DNA of 63,542 nt from Nonomuraea sp. MG754425 (GTDB lineage: Bacteria > Actinomycetota > Actinomycetes > Streptosporangiales > Streptosporangiaceae). Of this stretch, positions 1 to 8,390 are shown one piece after another. A model generated the notes under the pieces. It searched no databases. It had not been told where the DNA came from and was given only the letters and a program-made list of their open reading frames with translations. The position numbers were made by a program, and so were the translations under genes. The stretch lies in the NCBI RefSeq assembly GCF_021699195.1, contig NZ_SSXE01000072.1:1-63542 (forward strand), given 5' to 3'. Position 1 is the first letter of the stretch, and every line of letters begins with the position of its first letter.

Positions 1-853
1 CAGCCCTCCGCCGCCGACATCAGGCCACAGCGCGCAGGCACCACTTCCGGCAGCGCCTGCGCCTCCAACACATGCAGATCTAGCTATGTAGTACTAGGGC
101 CGATCCCGACTCCTTCGGCTGGCGGAGGTACTCGACCCCCACCCCACCAAGGCGATCACCCCTGCGAGACCGGCGTCGCTTGGCTCGGTCGGTGCTTGTC
201 GCCGGTTTCCTGAGCTGCCTGGCGTTCAGTACCTGGTCGAGTTCCTGGGGATCGGACAGGGCCGCGTCACGATCCGGCGCGGCTTCGATGCCGACACCCG
301 CCCCGAGCGTCGTCAGGAGCTCGGTCGCACCCAGTCCGTCGCCTTCGCCCCGAGCGTTGCCCTCGACCACGTCCAGGGCAACCCCCAACGGATCGAAACG
401 CAACGCTCCGAAGAGCAAGGCGAAATCGCCGAGGCATCATCGTCGAGCGGCGCTCCCGGCCGTGCCGCGCCGGCGTCATCGGAACGAGCTGCCTGCTCCG
501 CCCGCGAAGACCGTGGTTCCTGCTGATCGTGGGAGAAGGACCGGGAACAGTGTTCCACGAGTCAGAGACAGGAGGCCGGCGGCGCCGTGGATCGCGGCGG
601 CGTGCGACGAACGGTTCCCGCCCTCCCGGCCAGAGTTTCGAATCCGTAACCGGGCCTGTCGCTCCATCCTCAGATAGCTCTCGACTGCGAGGGGGAGAGT
701 TACGGGCATTGCTGCGATGTCCGTACTGAATCCGGCAATTTCTACCACAGTGCGTGTAATTCCGGTTGCTTATAGAGATGTGTGAGGCATTTACCCGGGA
801 TTAGCTGTTGTGCTTGACTCCTCCCTTGTAGCCACACCCTCGGGGAGGGGGCC
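1..853. other. No confident gene; possible decayed reading frame
   Basis: No complete gene can be supported here. The most coding-like frame lies on the + strand from about 98 to a TGA at 524-526 and contains the stretch FPELPGVQYLVEFLG. It lacks a convincing start codon and ribosome site and ends in low-complexity Ala/Ser/Arg, so it may be the tail of a decayed gene. The last part is the upstream region of the WxG gene at 854. Confidence 0.4.
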
Positions 854-2611
854 ATGGGGGAGTTCGTCGGGATCGACCCCAGCCGGGCAGAGCAACTCAT
901 GCGCGAGATGGAGGGCGGCAAGGACGTCCTGGGCCGCACGCGGCACGGCTTGGAGGCGGCCATCGCCGAGGCAGGCCCGGCGTGGACCGGCCCTGCGGGG
1001 GTGGCGGCCATGCACCGGTCCTGGGCGTTCTTCGACGAGACGCAGCGTGATCTCAAATGGCGGATGGACACGCTCAAGCAGATGGTTCCGAGTTCCGGAA
1101 ACGGTCTGCTGAGCGTGGTCCTGCCCTTCGATAGCGAAGCCGAGGCTGCTCGTCAGGGGAAAGCCGACGCGAAACCCATCGCAGACGCACTCAAGCAGCA
1201 TGAGATCGAGAACTCGGTCGAGACCTGGCGGAAGGCCACCGAGGCCACGGCGGCGACGAAGGACAAGTTGAACGATCCCGCATACGCCGCCGCGCTGCTG
1301 ACCGCCCTTGGGCCGGACAAGTTCCGTGCGCTGTTCATGCACTGGATGAAGGACAAGGGCCCGGCCATGGACCGAGGGCTTCCGCCGGCTGTGCTCCAGC
1401 AAGGCCGGGAGAGCTTGGGACCGCTGGCCGAGGCGTACGCGAATGCCGAACGTGCCGGGCGGTTGGGGGAGGAATGGCGCGGGAAGTTCCTGGATTCTAC
1501 TGAGCCGGGCGTGCTCACCGCGATGATCGCGATGTCCAAGCCGTCGAGCGGACTCCTCAATCAGGTGGCGACGCGCGTGCTGGGCCGTCCCCTGGCGGCT
1601 GACCTTCCGACGAGCCCCAACTGGAATCTGAACGCGCTGGTGAAGGCGTACGACGCCGATCCGCAGGCGTTGCAAACGCTGCTGGCTGACAACAAGGACG
1701 CCGCAGGCTGGCTCCTGCATCCCCAGCGAGCCCGGATGAGCGGCGTCGCCGACCTCGAAGCGAAGCTCGCGGGCGTGCTGGATAAGGCGTTGAACCCGGA
1801 CGCCGGAACAGCCGCTGTCCGAGATCGAGCATGGTTCAACATCATTCGAGGGATGGGCGCCGAGAACAGCCCGTGGATCGGCGGCTCGTGGGGAACACTC
1901 AAGGATTCACCGATCAGTGAGACCTTGGCCAAGAACGTGGCCCCCTATCTCGACCAGCTCGCTCGCGGACAATCCAAGCGTGACTCCCCAGAGCTGACGG
2001 CGACCTTCCCCACCTCGCCATGGGACACCCTCGCGCCCGATGACGCTTCCCGGTTCATGGGCGGCTTGATGCAGGACAAGGAAGCGGCGAACACCTTGAT
2101 GAAAGCATCGCAGGACTACACGCTGGGCCTGGACATCGGTCGGTTCCGCCCCTTCGGGGACGAGGCTACCCAGGACCAGTACACCTCTCGGGCGGCTCTC
2201 GCCGGAGGGGCGGCGAATCTGATGCTGAGCGGTTCGACGCACGCCGAGTGGACCGACGACGAATACGTCGACTGGCTCGCCACGGTCGCTCTGCTGCCCG
2301 TCTCCTGGCTGTCCAACAAGTACTGGCCCATCCAGAACGCCAACGTGGCCACCGCCCGAGACGCCGGGATGGACGAGGCCAAGGACGGCCTCAAGGGCGT
2401 GATCACGGACTACTTCGACAAGAAGACCCCGGCCACGGCCGAGGATATTGCGGAGACCATCGTGCAACGACAGACACAGTGGGTGAATGAATCGCTGAAC
2501 GAGCATGGTCAGAAGCCGCTGACCAACGCCCAGCGAAATGAAGTGCGGATGGCGTTCCGAGGACGCGTCTATGACGCACTCGTCAAGGCACTAGAGCAAC
2601 GAGGAGGGTAG
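854..2611 (+). CDS. Large WxG-type protein (ESX/type VII substrate-like), 585 aa
   Basis: The first 100 residues are helical and carry a W-T-G motif at residues 44-46, the hairpin signature of WXG100-like proteins. The rest is a long, mostly helical, low-cysteine region with one hydrophobic stretch around residues 478-495 (VALLPVSWLSNKYW). There is no signal peptide. The architecture resembles the long WxG/DUF6571-like proteins of actinobacteria, whose biochemical role is not established; the C-terminus could be an effector domain but I recognise no catalytic motif. The ATG follows a GGGGAGGGGGCC purine run. A small WxG partner starts 2 bases after the stop. No ESX membrane genes (EccC etc.) are nearby, so export by this route is only inferred. 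Confidence 0.8.
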   Translation: MGEFVGIDPSRAEQLMREMEGGKDVLGRTRHGLEAAIAEAGPAWTGPAGVAAMHRSWAFFDETQRDLKWRMDTLKQMVPSSGNGLLSVVLPFDSEAEAARQGKADAKPIADALKQHEIENSVETWRKATEATAATKDKLNDPAYAAALLTALGPDKFRALFMHWMKDKGPAMDRGLPPAVLQQGRESLGPLAEAYANAERAGRLGEEWRGKFLDSTEPGVLTAMIAMSKPSSGLLNQVATRVLGRPLAADLPTSPNWNLNALVKAYDADPQALQTLLADNKDAAGWLLHPQRARMSGVADLEAKLAGVLDKALNPDAGTAAVRDRAWFNIIRGMGAENSPWIGGSWGTLKDSPISETLAKNVAPYLDQLARGQSKRDSPELTATFPTSPWDTLAPDDASRFMGGLMQDKEAANTLMKASQDYTLGLDIGRFRPFGDEATQDQYTSRAALAGGAANLMLSGSTHAEWTDDEYVDWLATVALLPVSWLSNKYWPIQNANVATARDAGMDEAKDGLKGVITDYFDKKTPATAEDIAETIVQRQTQWVNESLNEHGQKPLTNAQRNEVRMAFRGRVYDALVKALEQRGG

Positions 2612-2613
2612 CT

Positions 2614-2907
2614 GTGACCATCCCCAGTCAGGGCCAACTGCTTCGGCAAGCCGCCGATAAGGAGATGCTTGCCGCCACTCTCATGCGCTACGCCGAGGAA
2701 CTGGACAAGGTCTTCTCCACCACGCTAGCGCAGCCCCAGAGCGTTGAGGCGTTCTGGAAGGGGCCAGCTGCGGGTCGTTTCATCACGGAGACCATGCGAC
2801 TTTCCCGCGAGATCCGCTCACTTCGAGAAAGCTGTGCTTCGACAGCCGATCGCCTGCGAAAGCAAGCCGAGCTCACTCGGACCGAGGCGGCCCAGATGCC
2901 GACCTGA
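2614..2907 (+). CDS. Small WxG100-like protein, 97 aa
   Basis: A short, helical, cysteine-poor protein with W-K-G at residues 48-50 between two predicted helices, which is the usual size and plan of WXG100 (EsxA/EsxB-like) proteins. The GTG start is preceded by GAGGAGGG at suitable spacing and lies 2 bases after the stop of the larger WxG gene, so the two are probably co-translated. In this family small and large WxG proteins often pair as a hairpin dimer or as chaperone and cargo. That partnership is inference here. Confidence 0.8.
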   Translation: MTIPSQGQLLRQAADKEMLAATLMRYAEELDKVFSTTLAQPQSVEAFWKGPAAGRFITETMRLSREIRSLRESCASTADRLRKQAELTRTEAAQMPT

Positions 2908-2915
2908 GTTCGAGG

Positions 2916-3416
2916 TCACCCCTCACGCTTGTAGCAACTGGTCTTCCCGACGATCAGGATATTCGGTTTTTGTCCGTTACGAACGGTGATGAAGAACGTG
3001 ATGCCTGTGGTCGGGTGCTGCAGTACGGCCGCACCTAGATTCTCGTCATGAAGATCCAGATCATCTATGGTTGTGGTGAAACCGCGTAGCCGTAGCCAAC
3101 TCCCCATCAACCCTGCCACGTTGCCTGGTGATTGCTTATATGGCGGGCCTGTGAGGTTGCCCTGAGCGCGGAAGAAACGCTGGACTTGACCCTTCAGGCA
3201 TCCTGCTTCGCTGTCTTGATCTGCTCGTTCGGTCGCGATGGCGGAGCCGATGGTGGCCAGGTCCTGAGAAGCCAATAGTTTGTCGCCGTCCGCGATGAGC
3301 TGCTTCGATGCCTCGTCCAAGGTGGGCCTGTCAGTGCCTCCTGAACAGCCTGCAAGGGCGGCGAGAGAGACGAGTACCGAGGCAACCGCAGACAGCCGGC
3401 GAGTAACTGGGCGCAC
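2916..3416 (-). CDS. Secreted lipoprotein, unknown function, 166 aa
   Basis: The N-terminus has a basic start, a hydrophobic stretch and the lipobox L-A-G-C with Cys24, so the protein should be lipid-anchored on the outer face of the membrane. The mature part has a helical first half and two further cysteines (about 73 and 161) that could form a disulfide. I recognise no family. It converges on the WxG pair with only 8 bases between the stop codons, so it is not in that operon. Confidence 0.75.
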   Translation of the reverse strand: MRPVTRRLSAVASVLVSLAALAGCSGGTDRPTLDEASKQLIADGDKLLASQDLATIGSAIATERADQDSEAGCLKGQVQRFFRAQGNLTGPPYKQSPGNVAGLMGSWLRLRGFTTTIDDLDLHDENLGAAVLQHPTTGITFFITVRNGQKPNILIVGKTSCYKREG

Positions 3417-3514
3417 GCCCCGGACACTACCTAACGTCTACTCTCACGTACACCAGGTATGCCTCCTACGTACAGAACGCTTATTCGGCCGCGTTCCTGG
3501 TAACGCAGACTATG

Positions 3515-4165
3515 TCAGTGCCTGTCCCGCATGATGGCGATTGCTTCTGCGATACCGGCAACCACATGGTCGGCTTGGTGCTTTTGCCCTGGCCACGTTC
3601 CCCGATCGATCCATATCGTACGTAGTCCGGCCGTCTGCGCTCCTTGAATGTCGGCGATGAAGTTGTCGCCGACCATCCATCCGCCCTCAGCGAGGTTGGT
3701 GCCGCACCGCTGGGCGGCGACCTCGAACAGCCCGGTCTCGGGTTTCCGGATGCCCTCGACGCCTGAGACGGCGTAGCCGTCGACCGCATCGGCCAGACCG
3801 GTGCGGCGGAGCTTGCCGAGTTGGTTGTCGGCCATGCCGTTGGTGACGATCCCTACTCGCCATCCGGTGGCCCGCAGTTCGGCCAAGCCGGCCAAGACGC
3901 CCGGGTAGCACTGCACGAGGTGGGGCATGCGTCGGCGGTAGCCGGCCCAGAGTTCCTCAACCGGCTCCGCCAGCGCGAAGCGTTCGCGCACCCTAGTGAA
4001 GAACGCCTCTCGATGCGGGTGCGCGTCCCGATCTTGGGAGACCAGCCAGGCGAGATCCTCGGGGCCCAGGTGGCGTTGCTCTGTGAACTCGTTGGCCCAC
4101 CGGCGGAACGCGGTATCGAGGTCGATGAGCGTTCGATCAAGGTCAAAGAGGGCAAGGCGCTGCAC
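3515..4165 (-). CDS. HAD-superfamily hydrolase (phosphatase-like)
   Basis: Cytoplasmic HAD hydrolase of subfamily I. Motif I is FDLDRTLID with the nucleophile Asp8 and acid/base Asp10 when started at the GTG of 4163-4165; motif II is IVTNG; the motif III lysine is in GIRKPETG; motif IV is MVGDNFIAD. The open frame extends upstream to an ATG at 4252, but the fold begins right at VQRLALFDLDRT, so the GTG start (217 aa) fits the family better than the 245-aa version. The substrate is probably a small phosphorylated metabolite; nothing in the neighbourhood identifies it. Confidence 0.85.
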   Translation of the reverse strand: MQRLALFDLDRTLIDLDTAFRRWANEFTEQRHLGPEDLAWLVSQDRDAHPHREAFFTRVRERFALAEPVEELWAGYRRRMPHLVQCYPGVLAGLAELRATGWRVGIVTNGMADNQLGKLRRTGLADAVDGYAVSGVEGIRKPETGLFEVAAQRCGTNLAEGGWMVGDNFIADIQGAQTAGLRTIWIDRGTWPGQKHQADHVVAGIAEAIAIMRDRH

Positions 4166-4386
4166 GCCGCCGATCTTAGAGATGAGCGGCTGGATAGCGA
4201 CAGTCTGGCCCAGAATCCCAGCGCTGACCTCGGAGAATGTCTTCAAGATCATCCCCCATATGTCCCCAGAACGCTGTCCTACGGCTGCATTCGGGTGCCC
4301 TCGGCGGCCTATCGAGGTTCTGGAAAGCTAAAGACCCGCGGCAGAGAAACCGCAGGTCAGAGGCCGGAATGCCTGGTGGAGAAGTG

Positions 4387-4459
4387 TGCCCCCGGCAGGA
4401 TTCGAACCTGCGGCACCCGCTTTAGGAGAGCGGTGCTCTATCCCCTGAGCTACGGAGGC
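4387..4459 (-). tRNA. tRNA-Arg (anticodon CCT)
   Basis: The reverse complement folds as a complete cloverleaf of 73 bases: acceptor GCCTCCG pairs with CGGGGGC, the T arm is GCAGG-TTCGAAT-CCTGC, and the anticodon stem CCGCT/AGCGG encloses the loop CTCCTAA with anticodon CCT, which reads AGG. The discriminator base is A. The CCA end is not encoded. Confidence 0.95.
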
Positions 4460-4609
4460 GGACTCCTGTAAGCCTAGCGAAAGTCTGGCACTGTGTGGGA
4501 CGTGGGGGCCCGGTCAGTTTGGCGAGGTTGGTTATGGGTGCTCTGAGCTGCGGTAAAGGCATGACAAGTGATCAGATTCTTGCTCATCGCGCGCGGCTAG
4601 CGTCTGCCT

Positions 4610-5110
4610 GTGACCAGGAGGCGATGCACGCGGACCCGTAGGCGGCCCGTGGTGTTGTTCGGGGCGTTGCTGGCGCCGGCGATTCTTGCGGGCGGGTTGC
4701 TGGTGGGGGAGGTGCGTGGGTTCGAGCAGGGGGTGGACGGCGGCGCCGTCGCGGGGGCCGGGGTGATGGGGCTGGTGCTCGAGCCCGTGCTGGTGCCGGC
4801 GCCGGATCGGCCGGATCGGCGTTACCGGGCTGTGGTGCCCTCGCCGGTACGGGTGGCCGCGGCGCCTGAGCGGGCGCCGAAGCGTGAGGTCGAGGAGGCT
4901 GCTCCGAAGGTCGTCAAGGAGGAGCCGGTTACGCCGACCCCAGTGCAGACCCAGGCGGGATGTCCTGGTGAGTGGGCTGATACGTGGCTTTGGGAGCTGT
5001 GCCAGGACCGGGAGCAGGAGGCGGCGGCCGAGGGTTACCTGGGCGCCGGGGATGGGGGCTGGTGCTGTGGAGATGAACCGTCGGCCAGGGTGGGGCGTAG
5101 TGGTCTGTGA
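4610..5110 (+). CDS. Hypothetical membrane-anchored protein with Pro/Val/Glu linker
   Basis: An Arg-rich N-terminus (12 residues) is followed by a single hydrophobic segment at about residues 14-34 (VLFGALLAPAILAGGLLVG), then a Pro/Val/Glu/Lys linker and a small Trp/Cys-rich tail with CPGEW and WELC. This is the plan of a signal-anchored extracytoplasmic protein. No family is recognised. The GTG start has only a weak upstream purine run, and an internal ATG at 4623 is out of frame. It precedes the exported peptidase gene by about 220 bases on the same strand. Confidence 0.5.
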   Translation: MTRRRCTRTRRRPVVLFGALLAPAILAGGLLVGEVRGFEQGVDGGAVAGAGVMGLVLEPVLVPAPDRPDRRYRAVVPSPVRVAAAPERAPKREVEEAAPKVVKEEPVTPTPVQTQAGCPGEWADTWLWELCQDREQEAAAEGYLGAGDGGWCCGDEPSARVGRSGL

Positions 5111-5328
5111 AGGGTGCTCGCGAACTGCCGGTGCCGAGGTTCGACGGTGAGCTGATTTGGAGGGGCTAGGGGGCGAGGGTGTCGGTGCGTGTACGCGGGG
5201 TGGCCAGCCGTACAAAGTGGGCTATTTGTCTCATGACAGCTCTTCGGAGTTCGGTCCGGGCACGTGGGGGGCTGTAGTAACGTGCGTGCCTGACCAGGGT
5301 AACGGGATTGCAAACGGAGGAGTCGAAC

Positions 5329-6414
5329 GTGCCAGCCCCTCGATCAGCGGGTCTGATCGCGGTTGTCATGGCGGTGGCTTCTCTGCTCGTGTCCTTGGGG
5401 GGCGTACCGGCGCAGGCTCAGGTGCGGGTTCAGGGGCAGGTGCGGCAGGATCCGACCAATCTCACTGAGTTGCGGAAAGAAGCGGAGAAGTCGGCCAAAG
5501 AGCTTGAGGACGCCACCAAGGCTCTGGAGAAGCGGCGGGCCGACATCTCGGTCGCCGAGAAGGCGCTCAAGGACAAGCTGACCGCGCTGCAGGATCTCGA
5601 ACGCCGGCTTGCCGTGTTGCGGCAGCCCGTGTCGCAGTTGGCTGAGCTGCTGTATCGGCAACCTCTCATGGCCGGGGGCGTCGTGCCGTTCCTGTCGGGG
5701 AGCGCCGATGAGAAGACGCTCCGGGCTCTGTCGGACGCCAATCAGATGGTGGCCGTACGGCAGCAGGTCGTCGAGCAGACGAATTCCCTGTACAAGGAGA
5801 CCGAGCGGCTGGCCGGTGAGGCGCAGGAGTTGCGGGCCGGGAATCTGCTGGCCGAGGCGCAACTGGCGGTCGAGGTCGACACGTTGCGGCGGCGGTCGGA
5901 CAAGATCGTGAAGTCGCTGACGGCGGCGCTGGTGAAGCTGGGCATCAAGATCGACAAGGTGGGACGGGCGGCGCTCGGGTGCAACCCGCTTCGGGCTGCC
6001 ACGGCCGATCAGTATCCCAACGGGCTGATTCCCAAGGGCATGCTCTGTCCGTTGCAGCAGCGGGGGTTCAGCCTCCGGGCGGACGCCACCATCGCGTTCG
6101 TCAGCCTGAACGAGGCTTTCCGGCAGCGGTTCGGCAAGGCCATGTGCGTGACCGACGCGTACCGGAGCCTGGCCGAGCAGCAGTCGGTCTACTACCGGCG
6201 GCCCGGGTTCGCGGCGGTGCCGGGGCGGAGCAACCACGGGCTCGGGCTGGCTGTGGACCTGTGTGGCGGGGTGGAGAGGTCCGGGTCCGCGGAGTTCGTG
6301 TGGATGGAGAAGAACTCCAAGCGGTACGGGTGGTTCCACCCCTCCTGGGCCTACAGCAGCCCGTTCGAGCCGTGGCACTGGGAGTACGACCCCAAGATCG
6401 ACAAGTTGCTCTGA
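5329..6414 (+). CDS. Exported D-alanyl-D-alanine carboxypeptidase, VanY/M15 family
   Basis: Cell-wall peptidase that removes terminal D-Ala from peptidoglycan peptides. A signal peptide (about residues 1-30 ending PAQAQ) leads into a coiled-coil region rich in Lys/Glu (about 40-200). The C-terminal M15B domain carries AYRSLAEQ, SNHGLGLAVDLCGG (Zn ligands His and Asp) and PWHWEY (third Zn ligand His and catalytic region). GTG at 5329 is chosen because GGAGGAGTC lies just upstream; the frame is open back to a TTG at 5308. The coiled coil plus peptidase layout is common in actinobacterial wall remodelling enzymes. It has a free-standing transcription unit. Confidence 0.9.
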   Translation: MPAPRSAGLIAVVMAVASLLVSLGGVPAQAQVRVQGQVRQDPTNLTELRKEAEKSAKELEDATKALEKRRADISVAEKALKDKLTALQDLERRLAVLRQPVSQLAELLYRQPLMAGGVVPFLSGSADEKTLRALSDANQMVAVRQQVVEQTNSLYKETERLAGEAQELRAGNLLAEAQLAVEVDTLRRRSDKIVKSLTAALVKLGIKIDKVGRAALGCNPLRAATADQYPNGLIPKGMLCPLQQRGFSLRADATIAFVSLNEAFRQRFGKAMCVTDAYRSLAEQQSVYYRRPGFAAVPGRSNHGLGLAVDLCGGVERSGSAEFVWMEKNSKRYGWFHPSWAYSSPFEPWHWEYDPKIDKLL

Positions 6415-6428
6415 GGCCTCCCGGCAGG

Positions 6429-6827
6429 TCAGGCCGGAGTCACCTGAGCACTGCAGAAGGCGCAGCGGGACGCGGGCTTGGGGATCTCCGACAGGCATTC
6501 GGGGCAGTCGCGCGTCGTCGACTCGACCTTGGCGGCGGTGCGCCCCCTGAAGTGCGTGTACGGCTTCACCACCAGGAAGTAGATCACCCCGGCGACCATC
6601 AGGAACGAGATGACCGCGTTGATGAAGTTGCCGTACATGAAGTTGGACTGGCCGACCGTCAACTTGAGCGAGGAGAAGTCGGGCAGGCCGCCGAACGCCG
6701 AGATCAGCGGCGTGAGCAGGTCGGCCACGAACGACTGCACGATCGCGTTGAAAGCCGCTCCGATGACCACCGCGACGGCCAGGTCGATGACGTTTCCTTG
6801 CGTGAGGAATTTCTTGAATCCGTTCAT
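6429..6827 (-). CDS. mscL: Large-conductance mechanosensitive channel MscL with zinc-ribbon tail
   Basis: Homopentameric inner-membrane channel that opens under hypo-osmotic shock. The N-terminus MNGFKKFLTQGNVIDLAVAV and TM1 (about residues 14-45) are typical, and TM2 spans about 68-90. Beyond the usual end, residues 108-125 form C-P-E-C ... C-A-F-C (Cys108, 111, 122, 125), a rubredoxin-like zinc ribbon on the cytoplasmic side. The 132-aa length is near the family norm. Its stop is 14 bases from the convergent peptidase stop. Confidence 0.95.
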   Translation of the reverse strand: MNGFKKFLTQGNVIDLAVAVVIGAAFNAIVQSFVADLLTPLISAFGGLPDFSSLKLTVGQSNFMYGNFINAVISFLMVAGVIYFLVVKPYTHFRGRTAAKVESTTRDCPECLSEIPKPASRCAFCSAQVTPA

Positions 6828-6850
6828 GAGAAGGAATCGTATCGGAACGA

Positions 6851-7450
6851 TTACCCTTGGTTAGGTTTGATGGTGATCGACAGACGGGCGTGGGCTTGGG
6901 CGGTTGCCAGGTCCGCGGCCTGGGTGGGCGTCGTGGCGAGGACGATCAGGGTGCCGTTGTCGTCACCTGTCTGCGAAAGGGATGACGTTGTTCGCGGGAT
7001 CGTCAGGACGGTGCTGTCGGGGGCCAGTTGGCGGGCTGGGGTGTGCTGGTCGTAGGCGGCCAGCAGGGTGATCGTCGAGCCGGGGGAGATCAGGGCCGCC
7101 GCGGCGGCATCGGCGATGCGTACGGGGGTGGCGACCAGGCCCGGCGGGAGGCGGTAGCCGGCGAGCAGGCGGATGTCGGTGAGGGGCTCGCCTTTGCGCA
7201 TGGGGGTGGCCAGGGTCTGGCCCGCCGGGATCGTGCGCACGGCTCCCGAGGGTGGAGGGTCGAGGGCGGCCGGGTGGAAGTCGGCGGCGTGGACGGGACC
7301 TGGGGACAGGTCGTGGGCGGCCACCAGCACGGTGGGCGCGGAGCCGGCGGGGCGGGTGGCGACGAAGGCCGAGACGACGGAGACGGCGGCGAGCGCCGCC
7401 GCGACGAGGCGGCGGCGACGGCCGTGGCGCGACAGCCAGGACTGGATCAC
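6851..7450 (-). CDS. SAF-domain protein, CpaB/RcpC-like, 199 aa
   Basis: A basic N-terminus, one membrane segment (about residues 15-33) and a SAF domain (about 40-105, with VLVAAHDLSPG and LATPMRKGEPLT) match the Flp-pilus assembly protein family CpaB. The rest is an extracytoplasmic beta-rich domain. No other pilus (Tad/Cpa) genes are in the window, so a pilus role is unproven. The GTG start overlaps the stop of the MTA phosphorylase gene by 4 bases (GTGA), implying translational coupling. Confidence 0.8.
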   Translation of the reverse strand: MIQSWLSRHGRRRRLVAAALAAVSVVSAFVATRPAGSAPTVLVAAHDLSPGPVHAADFHPAALDPPPSGAVRTIPAGQTLATPMRKGEPLTDIRLLAGYRLPPGLVATPVRIADAAAAALISPGSTITLLAAYDQHTPARQLAPDSTVLTIPRTTSSLSQTGDDNGTLIVLATTPTQAADLATAQAHARLSITIKPNQG

Positions 7451-8253
7451 GGCAGCTCGAAGGGTAGCTTGATGCCGTCGAGAGCCGAGCCGCAGGGGCA
7501 GGTGCGCTCCTCCGGCAGGGACTGGACGGTCTCCGACACCAGGGTGCGCATGCGCGTGACGTTCTGCGCGAAGAATTCCAGGACCTCGTCGTGGGTGACG
7601 CCCTGGCCGGCTTCCACGCCCGCGTCGTGGTCGGTCACGAGCGAGACGGACGTGTAACAGAGCCCCAGTTCGCGGGCCAGGATCGCCTCGGGGAAGCCGG
7701 TCATGCCCACGATCGACCAGCCGTTGGACGCGAACCACCGTGACTCAGCCCGTGTCGAGAAACGCGGGCCTTCGATGACCACCAGCGTGCCGTCGTCGGC
7801 GACCTGCCACCTGCCCGAGCGGGCCGTCGCCGCGGCTGTGGCGCGCCCCGTGGGGCAGTACGGGTCGGCGAACGAGACGTGGACAGCGCCGTCGATGTCG
7901 TAATAGGTCTGAACGCGTCCAGAAGTGCGGTCTACGAGTTGGTCGGGGATGACAATGGTGCCGGGGCCGTACTCGGCTCTCAGCGAACCTACGGCGCTCG
8001 GCGCGAGCACCTGGCGGACGCCGAGCGAACGCAGTGCCCAGAGGTTGGCACGATAGGGGATGCGGTGCGGGGGGAAGCGGTGATCTCTCCCGTGTCTGGG
8101 AATGAACGCCACGGAACGTGAGCCGATGCGTCCGACCGTGACGATGTCGCTCGGGGGGCCGTAGGGGGTGGCGATCTCGACCTCCTCCGCGTCGTCCAGC
8201 AGGGAGTAGAAGCCTGAGCCGCCGATGACGCCGATGTCTGCGCGAGTGACCAT
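7447..8253 (-). CDS. mtnP: S-methyl-5'-thioadenosine phosphorylase
   Basis: Phosphorolysis of 5'-methylthioadenosine (or a related purine nucleoside) to the free base and sugar 1-phosphate, feeding methionine salvage. The N-terminus IGVIGGSGFYSLL is the phosphate-binding start of the PNP/MTAP family; FIPRHGRDHRFPPHRIPYRA, GPRFSTRAESRWF and VSLVTDHDAG are family motifs of the active site. ATG at 8253 is used because the fold begins there; the frame is open to 8364 upstream. Length 268 aa is normal. It is followed without a gap by the CpaB-like gene. Confidence 0.93.
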   Translation of the reverse strand: MVTRADIGVIGGSGFYSLLDDAEEVEIATPYGPPSDIVTVGRIGSRSVAFIPRHGRDHRFPPHRIPYRANLWALRSLGVRQVLAPSAVGSLRAEYGPGTIVIPDQLVDRTSGRVQTYYDIDGAVHVSFADPYCPTGRATAAATARSGRWQVADDGTLVVIEGPRFSTRAESRWFASNGWSIVGMTGFPEAILARELGLCYTSVSLVTDHDAGVEAGQGVTHDEVLEFFAQNVTRMRTLVSETVQSLPEERTCPCGSALDGIKLPFELP

Positions 8254-8378
8254 GGCGCTGAGAGTAGCCGCAGCGGCGGCGGGTGAGGATGGCCCGAACG
8301 GCGTTCTGGGGATAACTCGGTTCGGGCGGGGTTCATCCACAACTTGGTCGCCGTGGGTAGGCACATAAGTACGAAGAG

Positions 8379-8384
8379 TAGGAT
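8379..8384 (+). promoter_or_regulatory. Candidate -10 element for a leaderless DHA2 exporter mRNA
   Basis: TAGGAT lies 6 bases before the ATG at 8391 and no ribosome site precedes that codon. This spacing would put the transcription start at or next to the start codon, as in many leaderless actinobacterial mRNAs. No convincing -35 is seen. Confidence 0.4.
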
Positions 8385-8390
8385 CGCCGC

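Noticed and set aside
180..677. 165-codon + strand frame at the left end
   Set aside because: Arg/Pro/Ser-rich low-complexity product without ribosome site; competing frames on both strands are equally open.
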